Shown piece after piece: positions 16,204 to 24,748 of a DNA stretch of 26,720 nucleotides (positions are counted from its first letter, which is position 1; each line of letters opens with the position of its first letter). The translations under genes and the position numbers were made by a program. The notes under the pieces are model-generated. The model was given only the letters and a program-made list of their open reading frames with translations, did no database searches and was not told the origin of the DNA. Origin of the DNA: an uncultured Muribaculaceae bacterium (GTDB lineage: Bacteria > Bacteroidota > Bacteroidia > Bacteroidales > Muribaculaceae); assembly GCA_910583675.1 (NCBI GenBank), contig CAJTYH010000035.1:1-26720 (forward strand). The letters are read 5' to 3'.

Positions 16204-16234
16204 CGACGGTGCCCGCACCTGCGGGTTGCCGTCG
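16204..16234 (+). terminator. Hairpin after the DUF4965 gene, probable terminator
   Basis: CGACGG (16204-16209) pairs with CCGTCG (16229-16234), and inside it CCCGC (16212-16216) pairs with GCGGG (16221-16225). There is no direct T run; a weak one (GTTTTA) lies some 20 bases on. It probably ends transcription of the preceding gene, with less certainty than the other terminators. Confidence 0.5.
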
Positions 16235-16292
16235 ACCGGCGGAGGTCAGGATTGTTTTAGCGTTTGAGTCAGGCGGTTTGTCCGGATTTTCC

Positions 16293-16332
16293 GTTGCAGT
16301 CAGTTGCAGTCATAGGCTGTTGTAGGCTGTGA
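16293..16332. repeat. Short 10-bp tandem repeats
   Basis: GTTGCAGTCA occurs twice in direct succession (16293-16312), followed by TAGGCTGTTG and TAGGCTGTGA (16313-16332). All units have a 10-bp period, close to one helical turn. Confidence 0.8.
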
Positions 16333-16453
16333 TGGGAGAGTTCCGGGGAACTTGCCGGGCAGATGGGTAAATGGCGCCTTAGCGGATGCTTGCGTCCTGA
16401 CTTGGAAATATAGTAATTGAAATTTATCTTTAACAAACACTTAACCAATTGCC

Positions 16454-18040
16454 ATGAATTTAAAAAACATTACCAACAACCTTCAGAAACTCATGATGGG
16501 TGCTGGTCTGGTGCTGGCAGCTATGTTCGCCTCCTGTTCCGACGACAAGGAGAATGTGGACAACAACGTTGCCTTCGACCCGGCAAAACCCGTACAAGTG
16601 ACTGATTTCACGCCGAAGAGCGGCGGTTACCAGGAGCAGATGCTCGTCTATGGTTCCAACTTCGGCAATGACAAGAGCCGTGTGAAGCTCTTGGTGGGCG
16701 GCAAGGAAGCCGTTATCGTGACTCTTAACAACACTACTATTTATGCTTACATCCCCAAAGGAGCTGATGGCAGTTCCGTAGAGGTGGTTCTCCTTGACGA
16801 GAACGGAGAGGAGATCCAACGCGGCGTTTCTCCTGCTGGCATGGATTTCGCTTACACTCGCAAACGTGTGGTAGGTACCCTCGTGGGTTACCGCAACGAA
16901 GATGATACTCAGGGTGAACGTTTCGGCCCGTTCCACGATCCCAGCGGCAATCAGGAACTTGCCGCCTGCGGTTTCCGTTCTGCCGGCTGTATGACTTTCG
17001 ACCCCCTCTATCCCAACCGTCTCTATATCGTTTACGACGGTATGAACAAGATCGTGGAGCTTGACCTTGAGGCCAAGATGCATAACCTTCTGATGTCCTC
17101 CTCAAAGTTCGGTGGTAGGCGTCTGCGTAATTGTGCCTTTACCCTTGACGGCCAATACATGCTGGTTTCTACCGACCGCGATGACAACGGTACGCACTCC
17201 ACAAGTGTATGGATCGTAAGGCGTAACTCCGACGGCACTTTCAGCGACCGTTCAAGCACCACCGTGCTTGCTGCATACAAGCAGTGCAACGGTGTGGCAG
17301 TGCATCCTGTTAACGGCGAGGTTTACTTCAACTCCTATGAAAAAGGTCAGTTCTTCCGCCTTGATATAAACAAGTATTTCGAGACCATCAATAACACCGA
17401 GGGCACTTCCGAGCCTTGGTCAGGTTATTTTGATGAAGGTTGCTTCGATGAGCTTTTCCAGATCTACGAGAACCAGTGGGAGTTCAACATCACGATCCAT
17501 CCTACCGGTAACTATGCCTATATTGACGTGATCAACCGTCACTATATCCTCCGCGCCGATTATGATTGGAAGGCGAAGAAATTCACTCAGCCTTACCTTA
17601 TCGCAGGTCGCAGCGGCAACGCCGGTTATTCTGATGCAGTAGGTGGTGATTCGCGTCTCTCAACCCCTTATCAGGGAATATTCGTGAAAAACCCCGCATA
17701 CGCAGGCCGTGCCGACGAGTATGATTATTATGTATGTGACCGTGGCAACTTCTGTGTACGTAGCATCACTCCCGACGGTATCGTTCGCACATATGCCGGT
17801 CACTCCCACAATACCGACAACAACTGGTGGGGTATAGAGGAAGGCGATCTCCGCACACAGGCTCGTTTCCGCGACGTGAGCGGTATCGCGTATGACGAAT
17901 CCAAGGATGAGTTCTATGTGCTTGACGACGTGAACCGTCGTATTCGCACTATCGGCCTAGAGAGCGACGATGACGAGCCGACCCCTGATGAGCCTGACCA
18001 ACCCGAGCAAGGTGGTGAAGGTGATGTGACCGAGGAATAA
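16454..18040 (+). CDS. Surface lipoprotein with IPT/TIG domain and NHL-like beta-propeller
   Basis: The 528-residue protein has a lipoprotein signal peptide with the acylated Cys28 (FASC). The residues after it (SDDKEN) resemble the acidic export signal that sends Bacteroidetes lipoproteins to the outer face of the outer membrane. An IPT/TIG Ig-like domain follows (about 45-135, VTDFTPKSGGYQEQMLVYGSNFG), then a beta-propeller with NHL-like repeats (about 150-500, for example DPLYPNRLYIVYDG and GIAYDESKDEFYVLDD). The last 25 residues are rich in Asp, Glu and Pro. Proteins of this type are encoded beside SusC/SusD pairs and are thought to bind glycan at the surface. It is the first gene of the operon, 40 bp before the SusC gene. 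Confidence 0.88.
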   Translation: MNLKNITNNLQKLMMGAGLVLAAMFASCSDDKENVDNNVAFDPAKPVQVTDFTPKSGGYQEQMLVYGSNFGNDKSRVKLLVGGKEAVIVTLNNTTIYAYIPKGADGSSVEVVLLDENGEEIQRGVSPAGMDFAYTRKRVVGTLVGYRNEDDTQGERFGPFHDPSGNQELAACGFRSAGCMTFDPLYPNRLYIVYDGMNKIVELDLEAKMHNLLMSSSKFGGRRLRNCAFTLDGQYMLVSTDRDDNGTHSTSVWIVRRNSDGTFSDRSSTTVLAAYKQCNGVAVHPVNGEVYFNSYEKGQFFRLDINKYFETINNTEGTSEPWSGYFDEGCFDELFQIYENQWEFNITIHPTGNYAYIDVINRHYILRADYDWKAKKFTQPYLIAGRSGNAGYSDAVGGDSRLSTPYQGIFVKNPAYAGRADEYDYYVCDRGNFCVRSITPDGIVRTYAGHSHNTDNNWWGIEEGDLRTQARFRDVSGIAYDESKDEFYVLDDVNRRIRTIGLESDDDEPTPDEPDQPEQGGEGDVTEE

Positions 18041-18080
18041 TTCAGTATATATCGCTTGAATCTAATAACTTCAGAATAAG

Positions 18081-21000
18081 ATGAAACAACAATTGATAAC
18101 ATTGCTGGCTGCAGCGACGCTTACCACCGGCCTTGCGAACGCTAAGGTATTCACAGGTACCGTCTACAGTTCAGCTGACAATGAACCGTTGATCGGCGCG
18201 ACAGTAGCCGTGAAGGGCACCGGCGTAGGTGTCTCCACCGATGTGGACGGTGAATTTTCCATAGATGTGCCCGACAACGCCAAGACCCTTGTAGTACGCT
18301 ATGTGGGTATGGAGCCGATGGAAGTATCGGTGCGCAACCTCAAGAAGCAGGGCAACGAGTTCCGTCTCGAAGAGACCAAGACAGCCCTCAACGAGGTTGT
18401 GGTTACCGGTATGGGTGCCCGTAAGAAGATCACGGTGACAGGTGCTGTGACCAACGTCAATGTGGACGACATGAAGCACTTCAGCACCTCCAACCTCTCC
18501 AATGCTCTTGCAGGTAACGTGCCCGGTATCTTCGCCCGTCAGACTTCCGGTCAGCCCGGACGCAACAAGTCGGAGTTCTGGATCCGCGGTATCTCCACTT
18601 TCGGTGCAGGTGCATCCGCCTACATCCTTGTGGACGGTTTCGAGCGTGAGAACATCGACGACCTCAACATCGAGGATATCGAGACCTTCACCGTGCTCAA
18701 GGACGCATCTGCAACCGCCATCTACGGTTCGAAGGGTGCGAACGGCGTTGTGCTCATCACTACCAAGCATGGTAAGGCCGGTGCCGTAAAGTTCAATGCC
18801 AAGTTCGAGACCTCCTACAATACGCGCACGAAGACCCCCGAATTCGTTGACGGTCTTACATACGCCCGCATGCTCAACGAGGGTAACATCACCCGAAGCA
18901 AGGGTGAATACTTCAACCCGCAGGAGCTGGCACTTATCCAGAACGGACTTGACCCGGATATTTATCCCAACGTGAACTGGAAGGATCTCATCCTCAAGGA
19001 TGGAGCCATGAGCTATCGTGCGATGGCCAACATCAGCGGCGGCGGCAGCACGGCACGCTATTATGCGTCCATCTCCTATGTGAACGACGAGGGTATGTAC
19101 AAGACCGACGAGACCCTGCGCAACAAGTACAACACCAATGCCAACTACAGTCGCTGGAACTATCGTCTTAACCTTGACCTTGACCTGACACCCACCACCG
19201 TGCTCCGTCTCGGTACCTCAGGTGACCTCTCCCAACGCAACTCCCCCGGTATTGATGACAACCGCACATGGAACTCTCTCTTCGCCTACAACGCGATCAC
19301 CTGTCCGGTGCTTTACTCCAACGGCTATGTTCCCAAGACCAACCTCAAGCGTGATGATGACCGTGACCTCAACCCGTGGGTACAGGCCACCCAGACCGGT
19401 TACTATCAGGAGTGGAACAACAATCTCCAGAACAACGTGACCCTCGAGCAGGATCTCCGTTTCGTCACTCCCGGTCTCCGCTTCACAGGTCGCTTCGGTT
19501 ACGACACTTACAACTTCAACCGCATCAACCACTTCCAGACCCCTGAGTCATACTACCATCAGGGACGTGACAAGGAAACCGGTGAGATAATCTTCGACAG
19601 GACTCATCCCCGTAAGGATATGGAGCAAAGTTCGGACAACAATGGCTCGCGCCGTATCTTCGCCGACCTCCTGTTGAGCTACAATCGCACGTTCGCCGAG
19701 GATCACACCGTAGGCGCCAACCTCAAGTTTACCTACGACGACAACATCTCTACACAGAACATCGGTTCCGACATAAAGAACTCGGTATCTCACAAGAACA
19801 TGGCACTTGCCGGTCAGGTGTCCTACAACTGGAAGTACCGCTACTTTATTGATGTGAACTTTGGTTACAACGGTTCAGAGAACTTCGCCGACGGTCACCG
19901 TTTCGGTTTCTTCCCCGCTGCTTCGGCTGCATGGAACCTCACTCGTGAGGAGTTTATGAAGGATGTGACCTGGCTTGACATGTTCAAGATACGCTATTCT
20001 TACGGTAAGGTAGGTAATGACAACCTCTATATTGGTAATGATAAGATCCGTTTCCCCTACCTTTACACCATTGATTATCTTTGGGGACAAAGAGATAATG
20101 GCGATAGATACATCAGGGAAGATATTTACAACTTTGGTACTGTTAATGACCCTACTCGTTCGGAATACCGTCGTGCCATGCACTTTACCGAACTCGCCTC
20201 CAACAATGTAACTTGGGAAGAGTCAACGAAGCAGGACGTAGGTCTTGATATTGCTCTGTTCAACAACAGCTTCTCGTTGACCGTTGACTACTTCCATGAA
20301 AAACGTACCGGCATTTTCATGCTGCGTAACTTCCTCCCTTACTCTTTGGGTCTGGAGCAGTCTCCGAGAGCCAACGTAGGTGAAGTAACTTCGAAAGGTT
20401 TCGACGGCCATTTCCGTTTCGAGAAACAGTTCGGTGAAGTTTCCCTTACCGTTCGCGGCAACATGACCTACTCCAAGAATACCGTTGACAACTACGACGT
20501 TGAGAACAACGCATATAACTATCAGAACTGGCTCGGCCACCGTGTAGACCAGATCCGTGGTCTTGTTGCGGAAGGCCTCTTCAACAGCTACGAGGAGATC
20601 CGCAACCATCCGAAGCAGATGTTCGGCGACGTGCAGCCCGGTGATATCAAGTACAAGGACGTGAACGGCGACGGTGTGGTTAACGACGGTGACATCTGCG
20701 CAATTGGCGCGACAACCCGCCCCAACCTCGTGTATGGCGTCGGTGTGTCGGTCGCATGGAAAGGTTTCGACTTCAACGTGCACTTCCAGGGCGCAGGCAA
20801 GGCTTCGACTATCATCAACGGTAAGACCGTATGGGCATTCTCCGAAGGACGCTGGGGTCAGATCCTCACAGACCTCGTGGAAGATCGTTGGGTAGATGCA
20901 GAGACCGCTGCCAAGTTGGGTATCGCTGCCAACGAGAATCCCAATGCGGCATATCCCCGTATGCCAGACTCCGATGGTACCCTCGGTCGCGGCAACAACT

Positions 21001-21248
21001 ACCGTGCCTCTACATTCTGGATGCGCGATATCAGCTACGTGCGTCTGAAGAACCTTGAGGTAGGTTACAACTTCCCGAAGAGCTGGATGAACGCCATCCG
21101 CTTTGAGAACATCCGCCTCTTCGTGCAGGGCGCAAACCTCCTGACATGGTCAAGCTTCAAACTTTGGGATCCTGAAATGGGCAGCAGCAACGGCGAGGCT
21201 TATCCTCTCTCGAAATCGATCACTGCCGGTTTCCAAATCAACATCTAA
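18081..21248 (+). CDS. SusC-like TonB-dependent outer-membrane glycan transporter
   Basis: The 1055-residue protein imports oligosaccharides through the outer membrane using energy from TonB. It has a signal peptide (cleavage after about Ala21), a carboxypeptidase-regulatory-like domain (about 22-95, GTVYSSADNEPLIGATV), a plug domain (about 103-235, starting ALNEVVVTGMG, with YILVDGFE and DASATAIYGSKGANGV), and a 22-strand type barrel ending in the aromatic/hydrophobic strand GFQINI. No STN domain is present, so anti-sigma-factor signalling is not expected. The SusD gene follows after 15 bp, as is usual for the pair, and the lipoprotein gene before it is 40 bp away. Confidence 0.96.
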   Translation: MKQQLITLLAAATLTTGLANAKVFTGTVYSSADNEPLIGATVAVKGTGVGVSTDVDGEFSIDVPDNAKTLVVRYVGMEPMEVSVRNLKKQGNEFRLEETKTALNEVVVTGMGARKKITVTGAVTNVNVDDMKHFSTSNLSNALAGNVPGIFARQTSGQPGRNKSEFWIRGISTFGAGASAYILVDGFERENIDDLNIEDIETFTVLKDASATAIYGSKGANGVVLITTKHGKAGAVKFNAKFETSYNTRTKTPEFVDGLTYARMLNEGNITRSKGEYFNPQELALIQNGLDPDIYPNVNWKDLILKDGAMSYRAMANISGGGSTARYYASISYVNDEGMYKTDETLRNKYNTNANYSRWNYRLNLDLDLTPTTVLRLGTSGDLSQRNSPGIDDNRTWNSLFAYNAITCPVLYSNGYVPKTNLKRDDDRDLNPWVQATQTGYYQEWNNNLQNNVTLEQDLRFVTPGLRFTGRFGYDTYNFNRINHFQTPESYYHQGRDKETGEIIFDRTHPRKDMEQSSDNNGSRRIFADLLLSYNRTFAEDHTVGANLKFTYDDNISTQNIGSDIKNSVSHKNMALAGQVSYNWKYRYFIDVNFGYNGSENFADGHRFGFFPAASAAWNLTREEFMKDVTWLDMFKIRYSYGKVGNDNLYIGNDKIRFPYLYTIDYLWGQRDNGDRYIREDIYNFGTVNDPTRSEYRRAMHFTELASNNVTWEESTKQDVGLDIALFNNSFSLTVDYFHEKRTGIFMLRNFLPYSLGLEQSPRANVGEVTSKGFDGHFRFEKQFGEVSLTVRGNMTYSKNTVDNYDVENNAYNYQNWLGHRVDQIRGLVAEGLFNSYEEIRNHPKQMFGDVQPGDIKYKDVNGDGVVNDGDICAIGATTRPNLVYGVGVSVAWKGFDFNVHFQGAGKASTIINGKTVWAFSEGRWGQILTDLVEDRWVDAETAAKLGIAANENPNAAYPRMPDSDGTLGRGNNYRASTFWMRDISYVRLKNLEVGYNFPKSWMNAIRFENIRLFVQGANLLTWSSFKLWDPEMGSSNGEAYPLSKSITAGFQINI

Positions 21249-21263
21249 CCGTATACTACAATC

Positions 21264-23447
21264 ATGAAAAAATATATTGCTAAATCAATATCACTGGCTG
21301 CGCTTATCGGGTGTGCGTCGGCAATGTTCTCCTCTTGCGAGGACACCCTTGACGCCGACAAGTATTTCGACGACCGCATCACGCTCGAGTCGGTGTTCAC
21401 GGATGTCAATCAGACAAATGCGTGGTTGACACAAGCTTTTAGCTATCTCAAGTATGACCTCTGCGATGTCAGCATCAAGGAAGCTAACGGCAGAAACTAT
21501 CATGTGTTCGCCGACGATATCCTCTGGGGTGACCGTGACAGCGAGTATGGCAACGACTTTGACTATACCGGCAAGTACTCTTCGTTCAAGCAGGGTGACT
21601 ATAACGAGAATTTCAACTCCGGTTTCTGGACAAGCGCCTACCGTGGCATCTATCAGGCTTCGGTATTCATCCACAATGTTGACAAAAACACACGGCTCAC
21701 TGAAAGGGAGCGTACGGACATGAAGGGTCAGGCCCGTTTCGTTCGCGCCTACTTCTACTGGCTGCTTCTGCGTAAGTACGGCCCCGTGCCCATCATGCCG
21801 GACGAAGGTGCCGACTATACGCAGCCATACGAGAATCTCTCTTTCCCCCGCTCCTCTTATGAGGAGGTTGCGGAGCATATATCCGACGAGATGCTCAAGG
21901 CATGCGACGAGCTTTCAAGCTGGAGCCGCATGACCGGCAACACGAGTACGGAGAATGTGGTGCGCCCCACCAAGGGTGCCGCCCTTGCAACCCGTGCCCT
22001 CGCCCTTATGTATGCCGCCTCTCCATTGGCTAACGGTCAGCTTGCCAACGGTGTGCATGGCTCGCTTGTGACCGACGATTTTGCCAAGACCCTTGTAAAT
22101 AAGGATGGCAAACAGCTCCTTAGCCTTACTTACGACGAACGCAAGTGGGCTCGTGCAGCAGCAGCCCTCCGCGACGTTATGGAATGCCCTGCAAATTACG
22201 AACTGTTTACCGTCAGCAAGAATGAGGCAGACCGTGCTACTGAAGGCTATCCTTTGACGCTGACTCCTTTTCAGGATGGCGACTTCTCAGAGAAGAACTG
22301 GCCTGACGGATATGCCGATATTGACCCGTATTTGTCATATCGCGACTACTTCAATGGTGTGGCGACTCTTGACAACCGCGAGATCATTTTCAGCCGTGGC
22401 TATAATACGGCGAATGAAGGTGACCGTCATGGAAGCCTTGATGGTATGATACTTCATGCATTTCCCTCGTCGCTCGGTGGCTGGAACTGCCACGGTGTGA
22501 CACAGAAAATGGTGGATGCCTACTATATGCAGGATGGTACGGATTGCCCAGGCCGCAACAGCGAGTGGCAGCAATATACCGATGGCGACTTTGATGCACG
22601 TGAGCGTCTTTCCGGTTGGACGGCAACCCGTCCGAATCCGAACCGCAATGAGGTTTCGGCAAGCAACTATCCTGAGTTTGGCAAGAATGTGACAGGTGTT
22701 TGCATACAGTACGGGCATCGTGAGCCGCGTTTCTATGCAAGCGTAGGCTACAATGGCTCCAAGTGGTGGAATGCCTATGATCAGGCTGCGGATCATAATC
22801 CTCAGATTTTCTATTACCGTGGCAACAAGGATGGCAAATCAAATGCCAACGCCTTCTGGCAGCGTACCGGTATCGCATTCAAGAAGTATATCAATCCGGC
22901 AGACTATTGCACCTCACAGATGAACTACAGCAATGTGATCCGCAAGTGGGAGCCGGCTCTTCGTTACGCCGATATCCTCCTGCTCTATGCCGAGGCCATC
23001 AACGAGCTGAACGGGAGCTACAACATCCCCTCATGGGACGGTTCACAGGTATATACCGTAAGGCGCGACATCAACGAGATGAAGAAGGGGATCCGCCCGG
23101 TTCGCTGCCGTGCAGGTGTGCCCGACTTTACCGCAGACATTTATGCAGACCAGACTGCTATGCGTAAGAAGATCAAGCGTGAGCGTTTCATTGAGCTGAT
23201 AGGCGAAGGCAAGCGCTACTATGACCTGCGCCGTTGGATGGATGCTCCGGTTGAGGAGACAATCCCTGTATACGGTTGCAACGTAGATATGTCTCAGAAC
23301 CGCCGCGACGACTTCCAGCAGATAGTGCCCATCTACAGTCTCCCGACTGTGTTCACCATCAAGATGTATCTTTGGCCTATACCGCTGGATGAGCTGAAGA
23401 GGAACCAGAACCTGGTGCAGAACCCCGGTTGGAAGTATTACGACTAA
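21264..23447 (+). CDS. SusD-like (RagB/SusD) glycan-binding surface lipoprotein
   Basis: The 727-residue lipoprotein forms the lid of the SusC transporter and binds glycan at the cell surface. The acylated Cys25 (FSSC) is followed by EDTLD. The SusD N-terminal helices are seen in FWTSAYRGIYQASVFIHNVD and GQARFVRAYFYWLLLRKYGPVP (about 128-175), and the C-terminal RagB/SusD signature in LRYADILLLYAEAINEL (about 570-586) and RERFIELIGEGKRYYDLRRW (about 638-657). It is longer than the 500-600 residues usual for SusD; the additional sequence lies in the middle (about 270-560). This length may be normal for its subgroup. Confidence 0.95.
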   Translation: MKKYIAKSISLAALIGCASAMFSSCEDTLDADKYFDDRITLESVFTDVNQTNAWLTQAFSYLKYDLCDVSIKEANGRNYHVFADDILWGDRDSEYGNDFDYTGKYSSFKQGDYNENFNSGFWTSAYRGIYQASVFIHNVDKNTRLTERERTDMKGQARFVRAYFYWLLLRKYGPVPIMPDEGADYTQPYENLSFPRSSYEEVAEHISDEMLKACDELSSWSRMTGNTSTENVVRPTKGAALATRALALMYAASPLANGQLANGVHGSLVTDDFAKTLVNKDGKQLLSLTYDERKWARAAAALRDVMECPANYELFTVSKNEADRATEGYPLTLTPFQDGDFSEKNWPDGYADIDPYLSYRDYFNGVATLDNREIIFSRGYNTANEGDRHGSLDGMILHAFPSSLGGWNCHGVTQKMVDAYYMQDGTDCPGRNSEWQQYTDGDFDARERLSGWTATRPNPNRNEVSASNYPEFGKNVTGVCIQYGHREPRFYASVGYNGSKWWNAYDQAADHNPQIFYYRGNKDGKSNANAFWQRTGIAFKKYINPADYCTSQMNYSNVIRKWEPALRYADILLLYAEAINELNGSYNIPSWDGSQVYTVRRDINEMKKGIRPVRCRAGVPDFTADIYADQTAMRKKIKRERFIELIGEGKRYYDLRRWMDAPVEETIPVYGCNVDMSQNRRDDFQQIVPIYSLPTVFTIKMYLWPIPLDELKRNQNLVQNPGWKYYD

Positions 23448-23476
23448 TTTGGACTGTTAGGAACAATGATAGAAGA

Positions 23477-23510
23477 ATGGCGATGTGCCGCCATACCGGC
23501 GCATCGCCAT
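23477..23510 (+). promoter_or_regulatory. Strong hairpin between the SusD and DUF4973 genes
   Basis: Bases 23477-23490 pair with 23497-23510 as a 14-bp stem with one G-U pair and a 6-nt loop. No T run follows (AAAG instead), so it does not look like a simple terminator. It may stabilise the 3' end of the SusC/SusD message or act as a processing site, lowering expression of the gene after it. Confidence 0.7.
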
Positions 23511-23547
23511 AAAGAAACAAAACATAGAACAGCTTAATCTTTATATC

Positions 23548-24639
23548 ATGCTTAAGATAAAAAACATATTTGCTCTCGGTCTTCTGGCAGTGGGTGCAGG
23601 GGCGGTGATGACCTCGTGCAACGACGACTGGAAGGAGGAGCAATACGCAAACTATATCAGCTTCAAGGCTCCTCTTGATGCCGAGGGAGGCCTTACCTCC
23701 GGTGTGACCACCGTGTATGTGCCATATACCCGACTCAACTCCGATCTGGAGCCTATGTTCGGGAAGGAAGGCTTGTCTAACTACAAGCTCCCCCTGATCG
23801 TGGCCGGCTCGCAGAACAATCCGAAGACCGTGACCGTGAACATAGAGCATTCGGATACGCTTGACATCCTGAATCAGGAGCGTTTCGCCCATCGTACGGA
23901 GATCTATTACAAGGACATGTCTGATTTTGCGGAATACTCCCCGACAATCACCATACCCGAGGGGCAGAACACTGCGCTTCTTGACATCAAACTTGACTTT
24001 ACGAAGAACGGTGGTCTGGATCTGATCGACCGCTACGTATTGCCTCTGCGCATAGCTCCGGGTGCGGGATATGAGCGCCATCCGCGTAAGAACTATGCCA
24101 CAGCGATGTTGCATATCCTTCCTTACACCGACTTCTCCGGCATCTTCTCGGCTACAAACATGCTCTATTGCATCACTGACGAGAATAACGGTGACGGTGA
24201 AACCGGAGGTATGATCGATGTGCAGACCTATGCATGCGGCCCACGTGATGTATTCTTCTATGCCGGCACAAACAAGGAGAGCAGCCTCCTGCGCCGCAAC
24301 TTCCGCATTTACGCACACTTCACTCCCGATCCCGACTTCGAACCGAGTGACGACGTTGTGGCCAGCGGTAGCGTGGAGCTTTACGTAAATGAAGCCGAGA
24401 ATCCTGAACTGGATTTCAAATCCGAAAAGGTGGGCAGCTATAAGATCCTTTCTTCTCCCGACCCTGTGCTCAACTATGTGATTCGCCGTACTCTGGTGCT
24501 CCAGGATCTGGACTATTACTACACCGACACCAAGACTGCCCCGGGCACATCTGTTACCTGGCACGTATACGGCGGTATGACCATGGAGCGCAAGCTCAAT
24601 ACCCAGATGCCGGAAGAGGATCAGATCATGTGGGAATAA
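23548..24639 (+). CDS. DUF4973/DUF1735-type surface lipoprotein
   Basis: The 363-residue lipoprotein starts at the ATG at 23548, which gives a good signal peptide with acylated Cys24 (MTSC), followed by NDDWKEE, a likely surface-export signal. A longer frame from 23485 would run through the hairpin and spoil the signal peptide. The N-terminal part (about 28-140, with YISFKAP and VTTVYVPYTR) looks like DUF4973 or DUF1735; the rest contains a second beta-rich domain ending at about 355 (VTWHVYGGMTME). Such proteins accompany SusC/SusD pairs as accessory glycan-binding proteins. The exact Pfam assignment is from memory of sequence pattern. Confidence 0.8.
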   Translation: MLKIKNIFALGLLAVGAGAVMTSCNDDWKEEQYANYISFKAPLDAEGGLTSGVTTVYVPYTRLNSDLEPMFGKEGLSNYKLPLIVAGSQNNPKTVTVNIEHSDTLDILNQERFAHRTEIYYKDMSDFAEYSPTITIPEGQNTALLDIKLDFTKNGGLDLIDRYVLPLRIAPGAGYERHPRKNYATAMLHILPYTDFSGIFSATNMLYCITDENNGDGETGGMIDVQTYACGPRDVFFYAGTNKESSLLRRNFRIYAHFTPDPDFEPSDDVVASGSVELYVNEAENPELDFKSEKVGSYKILSSPDPVLNYVIRRTLVLQDLDYYYTDTKTAPGTSVTWHVYGGMTMERKLNTQMPEEDQIMWE

Positions 24640-24668
24640 TCCGATTGTTCTGATCACTGTCTGAAATA

Positions 24669-24721
24669 GCTTAGAGTGTGGACTGACACTGAGGTGTTTG
24701 GCACGCACTCTAAGCCTTTTT
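24669..24721 (+). terminator. Intrinsic terminator after the DUF4973 gene
   Basis: GCTTAGAGTGTG (24669-24680) pairs with CGCACTCTAAGC (24704-24715) as a 12-bp stem with one G-U pair, followed by CTTTTTC. The 23-nt loop contains a smaller CAC-GTG hairpin. It ends only 28 bp before the start of the next gene, which leaves no room for a promoter between them. Confidence 0.85.
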
Positions 24722-24748
24722 CTTAATAAAATCCATTACCATTATCGA

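Larger units (their letters stand above)
16162..16453. other. Intergenic region before the PUL core operon
   Basis: It holds a strong hairpin (16204-16234), four 10-bp tandem repeat units (16293-16332) and a TCTTTAAC motif about 25 bases before the next start. No consensus promoter was found, although one is expected for the operon that begins at 16454. Confidence 0.5.

Noticed and set aside
14053..16218. A 721-codon open frame on the minus strand opposite the DUF4965 gene
   Set aside because: It has no recognisable domain and lies fully opposite a gene with clear family motifs. Long antisense frames arise from the codon bias of such genes; similar ones lie opposite the other genes here (for example 9225-10322, 10917-11963 and 23377-24708).
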